DNA of 23,523 nucleotides from Chara braunii (lineage: Eukaryota; Streptophyta; Charophyceae; Charales; Characeae), in assembly GCA_003427395.1 (NCBI GenBank), contig BFEA01000352.1, positions 258,334-281,856 of the forward strand, in the 5' to 3' direction. A model generated the notes under the pieces. That model saw only the letters and a list, made by a program, of their open reading frames with translations, was not told the DNA's origin and did no database searches. Below are positions 1 to 8,640 of this stretch, piece after piece (position 1 is the stretch's first letter; each line of letters opens with the position of its first letter). Both the position numbers and the translations under genes were made by a program.

Positions 1-136
1 CATCTTGATTGCCCAGCCCCTTTCTCTCCACCCCAACCCTTCGTCCCTTCTCCGTCCTCCTTACCTGCCCATTCACCTGCAGTTGCAGGCCAGGTAAGTC
101 CTCATTTCAGCAGGCCACGTCAGGGACCCGCCGCGC
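1..136 (+). other. Retrotransposon leader upstream of gag
   Basis: This pyrimidine-rich stretch precedes the gag start codon and carries no long reading frame on the gag strand. It lies inside the element, between the unseen 5' LTR and gag. A perfect consensus 5' splice donor (CAG|GTAAGT) sits at 91-99, and an acceptor-like TTTCAG ends near 110. They are too close to define an intron together. The donor could serve a spliced subgenomic RNA, but that is inference. Confidence 0.6.
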
Positions 137-1678
137 ATGACCATACTTACTCGCTCGCAGACAGCAGCGATGGATCAGAAGGCAGGCGAGACTGACGAGG
201 CCTACGAGGCACGATTGACGGCCCTCATAGCCGAAGGCAAGCAACGGGCAGACGTAGCGGCAGCAGCACGGAAGAAGAAAGAAGCAGAGGCAGAGAAACA
301 GCGTCTTCTGGCGGAAGAACAGCGGCAGAAGCACGCGGCAGCAGCAGCCAAGGCCGCTGATGAAGAACGCGTACGGCGACGCGAGATCATATTCAGGGAG
401 GAAAGTGCATTACACGCACAGGCCAAGGATTGGCAGAAGGAGGCCGGGAACGGCGATCCCGTTGACGTCGGGAGCAGAGTATCTCAGCTGCTCAACCGTG
501 TCACGGACCTCCTCGCGACTTGCATCGCGCAACAGGAGGATATCTACTCTCTCGACCACACCAACAAGGCGTTACAGCAGTCGCTGGACCAGACGCTCAA
601 GCACGTTCAACAACTGGAGCAGTGGGTCGCTAACGCCAATGCCAGCGCCGGCCCGTCCGACCTCGCCGACCGCGTCAACGTCTTGGAGATAGACGTGGGG
701 ACACTCAAGGCTGGGGCGCAACAGCATGTCTGCGCCGCAGCCAGCTCCAGCACGGCGCCACGCGAGACCATTGTCAAGTTTGACGGGCTCCCGATCTTCT
801 GTGACGCATCGAAGACGGACCCCATACAATGGTGGTGCCAGTTCGAACTCAAGCTGGACCTCCACCACGTCGCCAACGAGAATCGGCATGCATATTTTTA
901 CTCCCGCTCGGGAGGCGCATGTCAGGCATGGTTGGACAACATGCTGTCCGCCCATGCATGTACAGTCACCGAGTTGCACAAGTACATCACCTGGGCGGAT
1001 CTCACGGCGGCATGGAAGAAGCGCTTCCAAGTAGAACCGCCCGAGCACAAGGCGATGGACAAGCTGCTGACATTTTCGCAGAACAGCATGCCAAGCGGAG
1101 ACTGGATTTCCGAGTTCCAACGCCTCGCAAGCACGCCCAAGCTGCCGCTGAACTTCGACGGCATCAAGCTCTATTTCATCAAGAGGTCGTGCCCGGCGTT
1201 GCAGAATGCGTTGACTCATGTCGCCGACAGCCTCACTACAAGCGAGGAACTCTTCAACAAGGCCGCGCAGATCATTGTGACGAACTTGGCAGCCCGGAAT
1301 ACGAGCCCTTCGTCAAATGACGGCCAGGGCGCGCACCAGCATCGGCCTAAAGTGGCCGTGGTCGCAGCGGCAACGACTAGCGACCCTTCTACTTCAAGCG
1401 AGGCTGTTTCGTCTGACGAGGGAGACAGACTCGCAGCTGCCCAGAATGGTGGCCGCCCCGCCGAAGGGCGAGGACGCGGCAAGCCGAAGACCAATACCAA
1501 TACTTCTCGGCCCGGGCAAGCAGCTCCAGCTCAAGGACCTTGGACAGCGTACGGCCTAACGGAGCGCGGGTATCGCGTTCGCACTAAGTACCATTATTGT
1601 TTGTGGTGCAATTGTGCGGCCCATGAGACCGCGAACTGCCCCACGAAAGCCAAGGGCCCCGCTCAGTCGGGAAAGTGA
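137..1678 (+). CDS. gag: Gag polyprotein of Ty3/gypsy retrotransposon (513 aa, intact)
   Basis: Gag builds the cytoplasmic virus-like particle that packages element RNA. The N-terminal third is Ala/Glu/Lys/Arg-rich and looks helical, probably coiled coil (about residues 20-100), with a second heptad-like stretch around 125-175. Residues of about 210-390 resemble the retrotransposon gag (capsid) domain, with a WW...F...L start, an aromatic-rich middle and a W....F segment. A low-complexity Ser/Thr/Gly/Arg linker follows. A nucleocapsid zinc knuckle, C-X2-C-X4-H-X4-C, occupies residues 488-501 (CLWCNCAAHETANC). I kept the ATG at 137. The next in-frame ATG at 170 (gcgATGg) has a good start context and is a credible alternative. 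The frame has no break, and its 3' end overlaps pol, which is in the -1 frame. The domain order is clear; the exact family is not assigned. Confidence 0.9.
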   Translation: MTILTRSQTAAMDQKAGETDEAYEARLTALIAEGKQRADVAAAARKKKEAEAEKQRLLAEEQRQKHAAAAAKAADEERVRRREIIFREESALHAQAKDWQKEAGNGDPVDVGSRVSQLLNRVTDLLATCIAQQEDIYSLDHTNKALQQSLDQTLKHVQQLEQWVANANASAGPSDLADRVNVLEIDVGTLKAGAQQHVCAAASSSTAPRETIVKFDGLPIFCDASKTDPIQWWCQFELKLDLHHVANENRHAYFYSRSGGACQAWLDNMLSAHACTVTELHKYITWADLTAAWKKRFQVEPPEHKAMDKLLTFSQNSMPSGDWISEFQRLASTPKLPLNFDGIKLYFIKRSCPALQNALTHVADSLTTSEELFNKAAQIIVTNLAARNTSPSSNDGQGAHQHRPKVAVVAAATTSDPSTSSEAVSSDEGDRLAAAQNGGRPAEGRGRGKPKTNTNTSRPGQAAPAQGPWTAYGLTERGYRVRTKYHYCLWCNCAAHETANCPTKAKGPAQSGK

Positions 1679-2304
1679 GCACCGCCGAGAGTGTTGCAAC
1701 GACACTCTTGACGCCTTCAGAACCGGTTGCCGATCGGGTAACCTGCCTCGGTTTCGGGGCATCTGCGGACATCGCCAGTCCTCCAATTCTTCATTCTTTC
1801 GAGGACTATGCTGCCCGGCTCGTACCTTCGCTGGATTCACGAGCCCAAGGACATGATGTATGTGCGGTCTCTTCTCCGATCGGAAGTAGCAGCATTGATT
1901 CGCCTTTAAGTGGACCTTCACGGGATTTGGCGCGCGCGTTCAACATTGAGGACTCGGACCCGTTGACGCCCGAGGATTTTGCATGGCTTCCTCTCCCTTC
2001 CACCGGCTGCTTACCGGAGCCGCAATGCGCAGCTCTTCGCACTCATTTACATACATACCTAGCCTTCTATGCACCACCAACTTCGCCTACGGAGGACGAA
2101 GTCGCGGTGGGGGACATTCTTGCATATGTAAGCAAGGTGGCCCGCGAGTTTCGCACGCAGCAGTATGACGACAACAACGCACCGCTCCTTTATGTCCGCA
2201 TCCAAATCGGGCAACCGTCCTGCAGCGCTGTGCTGGATAGCGGCGCGACTTGCAACTCCATTAGCCAGTCCTTCATGCAAAGGGCCGGCCTTGGACCACA
2301 AGTT
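1627..2304 (+). pseudogene. pol: pol segment 1: linker and aspartic protease, cut by stop at 2305
   Basis: Retropepsin-type protease that would cleave Gag-Pol. The frame is -1 relative to gag and opens after a stop at 1624. No ATG lies near the gag end (only a GTG at 1675), so expression by frameshift or reinitiation is more likely than an independent start. A long Ser/Pro-rich linker leads to the catalytic LDSGAT motif, with its Asp codon at 2236. An in-frame TGA at 2305-2307 ends translation just after the active-site loop. The protease resumes in the same frame beyond it, with the ILG motif at 2455-2463. The TGA is consistent with a CGA-to-TGA change at a CpG. This is one of four pol lesions. 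Confidence 0.85.
1654..1660 (+). promoter_or_regulatory. Candidate -1 ribosomal slippery heptamer between gag and pol
   Basis: The heptamer G GGC CCC fits the X XXY YYZ slippery pattern exactly in the gag reading register. It lies inside the 1627-1678 overlap of gag and the -1 frame pol, 15 nt upstream of the gag stop. A -1 slip here would make a Gag-Pol fusion. Eukaryotic sites usually have A or U in the second triplet, so efficiency is doubtful and this is a candidate only. Confidence 0.35.
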
Positions 2305-2307
2305 TGA

Positions 2308-3090
2308 AGGAAGGCACACCCTACGTCGATCAAGTTGGCGGACGGTAGAACGCAACAACTCCTTGATCGATACATCGAAGTCGTCCCGGTTTATTTCGCA
2401 CCTCATGCATGCGAACCGGTGACGTTTGACGTCTTGGACACGGACTTCGACATCATTTTGGGCATGCCTTGGCTTGCAAGTGCGGATCACACGGTCAACT
2501 TCCACCGGCGGACACTTACGGTTCGCGACGCGTTCGGCGCCGAAGTACCATCTACGATTCCTCCTCCGCACCCTTCGATCCGGTGCCAAGTTGTAACCGC
2601 CAAATCTTTTCGGGCCACTTGTGCTTACGAGCGGACCGAGGAGATCGGCTTATGTTTTCTTCGAACCGTCGCGGTAGCCGACTCTCAACCTACGGACTTG
2701 TCTTCAGACCCCCGGGTGGTGCGGTTGCTTGACGAATTTGCCGACGTCTTCGAGTCACCTACCGGCGTGGTGCCGGATCGGCCAATCTTTCACGAGATCA
2801 TTCTCGAGGACGGTGCCGTGCCGCCAAAAGGTTGCATTTACCGCATGAGCGAGGAGGAACTTACAGTACTCAGCGCGCAGCTCGACGACTTGTTGGACAA
2901 AGGCTGGATCCGACCTAGTAGCTCACCCTATGGTGCGCCAGTTCTCTTCGTTCGGAAGAAGAACAAGGACCTTCGCCTATGCATCGATTACCGCAAGCTC
3001 AATGCGCAAACCGTCAAGAACGCGGGACCTCTTCCTCGTATTGACGACCTTCTAGAGCGCTTGGGCGGCGCAAAATTCTTTTCTAAGTCT
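2308..3090 (+). pseudogene. pol: pol segment 2: protease C-terminus and N-terminal half of reverse transcriptase
   Basis: This continues the protease frame after the TGA at 2305. The protease tail shows [11 protein letters not shown] at about 2446-2478. RT fingers follow: [20 protein letters not shown] (from about 2905) and [11 protein letters not shown] (from 2971), then [20 protein letters not shown] ending at 3087. Homology stops there. In related elements an LD-SGYHQI block (motif A) follows, whereas only about 20 nt separate FSK from the next recognisable block at 3108, a net loss of roughly 28 nt judged from family spacing. The LD codons survive only out of frame (3089-3094). The reading frame runs to 3207, but the protein after 3087 is frame-shifted nonsense. 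Confidence 0.88.
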
Positions 3091-3107
3091 CGATTCGGCC
3101 GCAAGAT

Positions 3108-4100
3108 CGCTACAAGACCTCGTTCAAGACACGGTACGGGCACTTCGAGTGGGTTGTTATGCCTTTTGGACTCACCAACGCCCCGGCGACTTTTCAAGCG
3201 GCGATGACAAACGAGTTCTGAGCAATGTTGGACCAGTTCATGCTGGTCTACTTGGACGACATCCTCGTCTATAGCCGGACCTTGGAGGAACATCTTGATC
3301 ATCTTCGACGAGTGTTGGAGACACTCCGGTGCGCCAAGTTCAAAGCCAACCGCGACAAGTGCGAGTTCGTGCGTCAAGAGTTGGAATACTTGGGCCACTT
3401 CGTCACTCCACAAGGCATCAGTCCATTGTCGGACAAGATTCAAGCCGTCCAAGATTGGTCGGAGCCACGGAATGTCACGGATGTCCGATCATTCCTTGGC
3501 CTCGCCGGCTACTACCAACGCTTCATCAAAGGCTACTCGAAGATCGCGACTCACTTAACCAAGCTTCAATGCGAGGACCGGCCGTTTGACTTTGGGACGG
3601 ACGCGCAGGAATCATTCTTGGCCCTCCAGGCCTCATTGCTCTCCGCGGTGGTATTGCGGATATACGACCCGCTATTGCCAACGCGCGTCACCACGGACGC
3701 ATCCGGCTATGGCATTGGTTTCGTCCTCGAGCAACATGACGGCGTGGATTGGCACCTGGTCGAATATTTCAGCAAGAAAGTGTCGGCCGTGCACTCCATC
3801 GATGATGCACGCAAGGAGGAACTTCTCGCCTTCGTCCACACACTCAAGCGATGGCGGCACTTCCTCCTCGGTCGACGCCAGTTCCGATGGGTAACGGACA
3901 ACAATCCGTTGGTCTTCTACAAGTCTCAAGACACCGTCAACAGCACCATCGCTCGTTGGATGGCCTTCATCGACCAATTCGACTTCTTTCCCAATCACAT
4001 TCCGGGGAAGTCGAACCGTTTTGCAGATGCCCTTTCGCGGCGTCCGGACCACTGCACCGCGGTCTACTCAACCTTCGAGATCGAGGACGACTTGCGGGAC
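3108..4100 (+). pseudogene. pol: pol segment 3: RT palm/thumb and RNase H
   Basis: This lies in frame 3 after the deletion. The [12 protein letters not shown] block (about 3159-3194) is followed by an in-frame TGA at 3219-3221, again compatible with CGA-to-TGA at a CpG. The RT catalytic YLDD box is at 3249-3260. The thumb/connection includes VRSFLGLAGYYQRF. RNase H, which degrades RNA in the RNA-DNA hybrid, is recognised by TTDASGYGIG (Asp codon 3696), KEELLAF, VTDNNPL and RFADALSR, so its acidic residues are all present. Near 4100 the reading frame shifts from frame 3 to frame 2 (one base lost or two gained). The open frame continues to 5192, but homology does not. Confidence 0.9.
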
Positions 4101-5635
4101 ATAGCTTCATCCGCGGCTATCAAGCCGACCCCGAGTTTCGCGACAAGTACGCGAATTGTTCCTCTCCCAATCCGGCGCCCTCGCACTATCGGATCCAAAA
4201 GGGATACTTGCTTCTTCATTCGCGGGGGAATAATCTTCTTTGTGTGCCGCAAGATTCACATTTGCGCACCCGGCTTCTTGGCGAGTTCCACGACGCCCCC
4301 GCCACCGGACACTTTGGAGTCAATCGCACGATTGGCCGACTACGCGAACGCTTTTGGTGGCCCGGTTTCCTCGATGACGTCACGCGCTATTGCGAGTCAT
4401 GCGAAGTTTGCCGACGTTGCAAACCTCGCAATCATCGTCCTTATGGCGAACTGCGACCATTGTCGGTCCCCTTGCGCCGAAGGGAAGCAATTGCCGTGGA
4501 TATCACCGGGCCGTTCCCCAAGCACAAGACGGGCGCCGATGGGATTCTCACGGTGGTTGACCGACTCACCAAGTTCGCCATGTTCTTGCCTTGCCACTAC
4601 CATGCCAAGGCACCGGAGTTGGCCGAGGTTCTCTACACCGGTTGGATTCGAACCAAGGGTTACCCCAAGGAAATCGTTTGTGACCGCGACACTCGGTTCA
4701 TGTCCGACTTTTGGTTGGCGCTCATCCAGCGATGGGGCTCTTCCCTCAAGCCAAGTTCAGCTCGCCACCCCCAAACCGATGGTCAAACGGAGAGGGCACA
4801 TCACACCGCACAGGTCCTTCTTCGCACTCTCATTCGTCCCGACCAAAAGGATTGGGTCGAGCGGCTGCCGGATGTTGAGTTGGCTTACAACTCGTCTATC
4901 CATCCGGCTATCGGGATGTCACCGTTCGAGTTTGAGCATGGCTCGCCGGTCAACTCTCAATTGGACACAACCATGCCACGGACGACCGAGAGCGACGACC
5001 ACCTTCTCTTCATTCGTCGGATGCAAGAGCTTCTTGTCAAGGCACACGATCAGATGTCGAAGACGCAGCAACGTATGCGCCAACAGGCCAACCGCCAGCG
5101 TCTTCCTTGTCCATTCCGCGCCGGTGACCTCGTATGGGTTTCCGCTGCGGAATTCAGCCTCGAGCAAGATATCTCTCGCAAGCTCCTTCTGAAATGGATG
5201 GGGCCCTGGCCGATCTTGGCACCCGCCGGCGACGCACCCGAAGGCCCTTCGTTTATCATTCGGGTGCCCGAACACTTGCCCGTCAACCCGGTCTTTCACT
5301 GTTCCAAGTTGGCTCCCTACACGCCAGCCGAACTTGCCGACTTCCCCGGACGACGATCGCAAGACCTGCCCTCAATGGACGGCTTCCAAGAGATCGGCAA
5401 CATCATATCCCACCGACGACATGGCAACAAACCGACCGAATTCTTGGTTCACTTTGCATATTGCACGCATAGAGCTGACCGATGGCTGACTCCTGCGGAA
5501 CTTCAGGCAACAGCGCTCGATGCTCTCGCGCGCTATGAGCAGAAATTGAAAGGCAAGCCGGCACCTTCGGCTCCACGACGCACACGCGTCCAAGTACCGC
5601 CTTCGGATCGTCAGCTTCGCCCCCGACCGGCTTGA
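4101..5635 (+). pseudogene. pol: pol segment 4: integrase with chromodomain-like C-terminus
   Basis: Integrase inserts the element cDNA into chromatin. An N-terminal HHCC zinc module is visible: H...H in HDAPATGH (from about 4289) and paired Cys in CESCEVC (about 4391-4411). The core has Asp in AVDITGP (codon 4499), Asp in VCDRD (codon 4682) and Glu in GQTER (codon 4790), so the last two are separated by 35 residues, the classic D-35-E. A GPW/F-type region follows around 5190-5320. The tail at 5381-5560 resembles a chromodomain (IISHRR, EFLVHFAY, RWLTPAEL), the module chromoviruses use to target heterochromatin. This segment is open and could encode an intact integrase protein, but it is cut off from upstream pol by the frameshift near 4100. 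The stop is at 5633-5635. Confidence 0.92.
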
Positions 5636-5641
5636 CTTCAT

Positions 5642-5654
5642 AAGGAGGGGGGGG
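5642..5654 (+). other. Polypurine tract (plus-strand primer)
   Basis: AAGGAGGGGGGGG is an uninterrupted purine run directly abutting the TG that starts the 3' LTR and seven bases after the pol stop. This is the expected position for the primer of plus-strand DNA synthesis. Confidence 0.9.
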
Positions 5655-6184
5655 TGTTACATGCTGAGCCTGACACACTGGCCCATTTTTGGGCCCGACG
5701 GTTGTTGAGGGCCCCTAGGCCGCGCGCCTATTCCAAGCACGCGACCTGGAGGCCCACGGCCATTGGACAGGCCGTAGGTACAGATTTGAGGCAGCCGTCA
5801 TTTATTTATTTATTTATTCCTTTGCTTATGTGTGCTGTTGTTTGTCTGTTCTATTTTTGTCTGTTTCAGGTGACGTTTCGGACTTGCAGTTCGTCCGAAC
5901 AGATCTTCATCCGAACAGATCTACGATCTGTTCGGACCAAGGCCACGTTTTTGGCCTCCTCCATTCGTAGCCAGGCCCTTTTAGGCCAGGTTCGCGTTGT
6001 CTGGTAGCAGACACTCCCTGCTGTATCAGCAGGGAGAGCCTGGACGTCCGATAGGGACCCAGGCAGGCCGTTTTTAGGCCAAACCCAGGGACAGGACTTT
6101 TTCCTGCGACCTGGACCATGGATCGGACCTACGATCTCACGGCCCAGATCGCAGGTCGAAGGCACAGCACCTCGGCCCAGCACT

Positions 6185-6191
6185 ACTTATA
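6185..6191 (+). promoter_or_regulatory. TATA-like box of 3' LTR
   Basis: CTTATAG sits in the context CACTACTTATAGCTGGGCC. The same context (GCACTAC-TATA-like-GCTGGG) appears in the other two LTRs, which supports a core promoter at the U3/R junction. The transcription start is not mapped. Confidence 0.5.
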
Positions 6192-6448
6192 GCTGGGCCA
6201 GCTCCTGGGCACGACAGTTCGGGTCGCTTACTTCTGAGCGACATGCTGCTGGTTGGAGACTGCGCTACGGCGCGCTAGGTAGAGGTGTAGGGAGTAGAAC
6301 GCAGGGGAGATAGGGAGTGGCGGAGGCCATACCTGTGAGCCGCGAGCTTACCTGCGCCATAGCGGGACGCCACNCGGTACCTGCACGCAACAACGGACGA
6401 CGTCAGTGCGGTGACAGCTACCTGCAGGTGAGATAGCGAGGAGGGCTT

Positions 6449-6453
<5 letters not shown>

Positions 6454-6515
<62 letters not shown>
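6454..6515 (+). repeat. (TC)n microsatellite in LTR
   Basis: About 31 uninterrupted CT dinucleotides. It occupies the same relative place, downstream of the TATA-like box, as the CT runs in the LTRs at 9893-10946 and 20151-21482. It was probably carried by the element and did not arise independently. Confidence 0.97.
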
Positions 6516-6517
<2 letters not shown>

Positions 6518-7029
6518 CCCTCCTTCCTCCTTATCTCTTCTTCTTCGAATCTGAGAGTGTGAGAGGTTATCAGGAGGGATTCAGGCTGGGGTTGTAACGG
6601 GCGCACTGCCCAGGATCTGATTCGACATTTCTGAGACAGACATTGTTTGGACATTCGGCAAGAGANTATTTTGGACTTCGTCATTGCGATCTTGGTCTAC
6701 TCTCTCGCCTCCTCCCTCTTTCGTCTGTCCCTCCCCCATCTCTCATCCGTGGTTTCTCCCCATGTGTGTGTACGAAGGAGGGACCTTCCTTCCATGATTG
6801 CAGTCCCTCCTCTCTCGCCCATGTGTGATGTGTGATGGATGTCGGGCCAGTCCACATCAGATCAGATCTTCTCTTTGAAGTCTTCCGCTGTGCCATTTGC
6901 GCCATCTTGTATGTATCGGGATGTACATTGCTTGTTGATGCTGCGCTGATTTGCACTGTCCATTTCAGTCCTTTTCATCACATTGTGGATCCTTGGTATA
7001 CTGTGCATTGCTCCCCTGAGCATGCGTCA

Positions 7030-7115
7030 CATTCGTCACAGGGTCACCCCCACCTAGTGCTTTGAGATGGATGGGGGTGGGCCAGTGAGTGAGAAAGCTT
7101 TTGACATTGGGGATG
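7030..7115 (-). repeat. Dispersed repeat, copy A (target of element 1 insertion)
   Basis: This sequence begins immediately after the LTR end and matches the reverse complement of 11781-11867 at most positions (shared cores GGGTCACCCCCACCTAG and TGCTTTGAGATGGATGG). The match gives an insertion boundary, because copy B has no LTR there. The identity of the repeat family is unknown. Confidence 0.75.
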
Positions 7116-7183
7116 TCGCTCATCTCTCGCGCTAAGTAGAAAGCTTTTGACATTGGGGATGTCGCTCATCTCTCGCGCTAAGT
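7092..7183 (+). repeat. Perfect 46-bp tandem duplication
   Basis: Positions 7092-7137 are repeated without change at 7138-7183 (units begin AGAAAGCTTTTGACATTGGG and end CGCGCTAAGT). Perfect identity points to a recent slippage or repair event, or to an assembly artefact. Part of the unit belongs to the dispersed repeat that starts at 7030. Confidence 0.95.
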
Positions 7184-8120
7184 GGGTAAGCTTGCTGATC
7201 CTTCGCAAGTGTCCATTCTTTGATGCTTCATTGTGTTCTCGGGCAATTGCTCTTTCCAATACTCAAGCAGTCCAGGGGGTCCTTTGAGAACTTTTCTTCT
7301 TATATGTGTAGGCCAAGTGTCCTCCTTGGGCCACAGATCCATTTACTAATTGCATTCTCTAACAACTTCATCGAGGTAGAGGAACGCCCCTTATCCTCTG
7401 GCCGATCTATGTGCAGTCTCCCTCTATCTCATGCATCATATGTCATGTCTTGTTGCTTCCCTATACACCCCTTAGTCTTTCCGGGGCCCCACCCGCACTT
7501 TCATGTGACTTGGTGGCCCGCTCGGCCACCCGTTGCCTTCGCAGGCTTTCAACTATTCAGGCCACATTTCCTTTCACAAGCAGGAGAATATGCACAACGA
7601 CTCATTCATGGGAGAGAGTTACGTTCACAACCATCCAACTTCAGTTGCTTTTCGCCGCCCGACATCTCCGGGCGCTATCCAGTTCAAGGCATCCTACTAG
7701 CGGCAATGACCGCTCGCCCTCGTCCACCTTCGGGCACTGGCTGACCACCAGCGAACTTCAACGCACAAGTCACTTGGGCAGCACTTCCACGTAGTCTACC
7801 AGATAATGAGTGACTGACTGATCGCTGCCTGTTTATTTACTGTTTCGTTTGATGGTTTGGGCCTGCCGATGTCCCAGGCCCTCAGGATGTGCAGTCCCAC
7901 TCTGGTACTTGCTGCAAAAAACGGACTGGACTGGGACCGCCCATTCGTTTACGCCTTCGGTGTTTAACTTGGGACTATTGGCCTTTCAGAGATTGGTGGG
8001 CTGCCTCCTGAGACTACGGCTGACTGACCTTTCGAGAGATGTAGAGCTAGACCTACGGACTGACCGTAAGACTGCTAATAGACAGGTCTATGGTTCAGGC
8101 CCACACTACCCACGAAAACA
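7184..8120. other. Anonymous DNA, no supported gene
   Basis: An open frame of 174 codons (7220-7744, +) lies here. It has no motif I recognise, a skewed Pro/Ser/His composition, and overlaps another open frame of similar quality (7411-7794). I do not call a gene. No LTR ends or retrotransposon motifs were seen. Confidence 0.4.
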
Positions 8121-8215
8121 TTTGTACATGTTTTTTAGGGACAGGTCGCGGGTTCAAAACATGCAACGTCAACGGTTTGTACATGTTTTTTAGGGACACG
8201 TCGCAGGTTCAAAAC
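8121..8215 (+). repeat. 55-bp-period duplication with RNA polymerase III B-box-like motif
   Basis: The 40-nt blocks at 8121-8160 and 8176-8215 differ at two positions. Both contain a T6 run and end in GGTTCAAAAC, which resembles a tRNA-type B box (GGTTCRANNCC). A further B-box-like GGATCGAGTCC follows near 8247. No matching A box or cloverleaf was found, so a SINE relic is only a possibility. Confidence 0.6.
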
Positions 8216-8640
8216 CGTCTGTACAGGGGTTAGGGCAGGTCTAGGGATCGAGTCCTGGCATCTGCAATATTGTGCGAACTGGATGAAACCCTTTCAACTG
8301 CACTACAACTGATACCCTGGGGTGGGCACCAGCTATTGTCCACATATACATATATCGTCATAGAGAACTGCTTGGTGAACCCTAGGCAGAAAGGACAAGA
8401 AATGGGGCCCGTGACAGCCTGTTTCGGCTGAGTTTCGCCGACTCGTCAGGAGGCCGAACCCTATATACATGTGCATATTTTCAAATACCTGATTACTTGT
8501 GAAGATTAATGTGCACAGTCAAATACCTGATCCCAAGAGCATTCTGAACAGTTTGCAGAGCCTTGGTATACGGCTTCTCTGATGATCCACTCAACCGTAT
8601 CGCCTTCTGTCTGTCAAATGGCACCTGCAGCCTGTTCGAG
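8216..8640. other. Anonymous DNA
   Basis: No reading frame with recognisable content. A GC-rich fold-back lies at about 8421-8459 (GTTTCGGC pairing with GCCGAAC). Confidence 0.4.

Larger units (their letters stand above)
1..7029 (+). mobile_element. Ty3/gypsy chromovirus-type LTR retrotransposon, 5' end outside window
   Basis: Seen in order on the + strand: leader, gag with a CCHC zinc knuckle, aspartic protease, reverse transcriptase, RNase H, integrase with a D-D-E triad, a chromodomain-like tail, a purine tract and a complete LTR. The order protease-RT-RNase H-integrase is diagnostic of Ty3/gypsy as opposed to Ty1/copia. The 5' LTR and primer-binding site must lie left of position 1. Gag is intact, whereas pol carries two in-frame stops (2305, 3219), a short deletion (near 3088-3107) and a frameshift (near 4100), so this copy cannot make its own polymerase. 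The right end at 7029 is supported because a related sequence at 11781-11867 matches the flank from 7030 onward and not the LTR. Confidence 0.93.
5655..7029 (+). repeat. 3' LTR of element 1 (about 1375 bp)
   Basis: The LTR starts TGTTACATGC right after the polypurine tract and ends GCATGCGTCA, so the termini are imperfect inverted repeats of TG...CA type. The right edge is confirmed by homology of the flank to 11781-11867, which begins at 7030. U3 holds four fold-back sequences: 5680-5695, 5911-5935 (11-bp perfect stem, 3-nt loop), 6014-6036 (10-bp perfect stem, 3-nt loop) and 6126-6157. A TATA-like box lies near 6185 and a CT microsatellite at 6454-6515. An (ATTT)n run lies near 5800. The LTR aligns over much of its length with the reversed LTR at 20151-21482, including the stretch downstream of the CT run. 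Two N's (6374, 6666) fall inside it. Confidence 0.88.

Noticed and set aside
2988-3452. - strand open frame opposite RT
   Set aside because: It is a shadow of the pol coding strand, with no independent features.
7220-7744. 174-codon open frame as a gene
   Set aside because: No recognisable motif, skewed composition, and an equally long overlapping frame. Nothing supports expression.
8405-8460. Hammerhead ribozyme core on the - strand (CTGACGA ... GAAAC)
   Set aside because: Stem II cannot form next to a free GAAA. The pairing TCGGC/GCCGA uses up the G and A of that motif, and stem I has mismatches beside the core.
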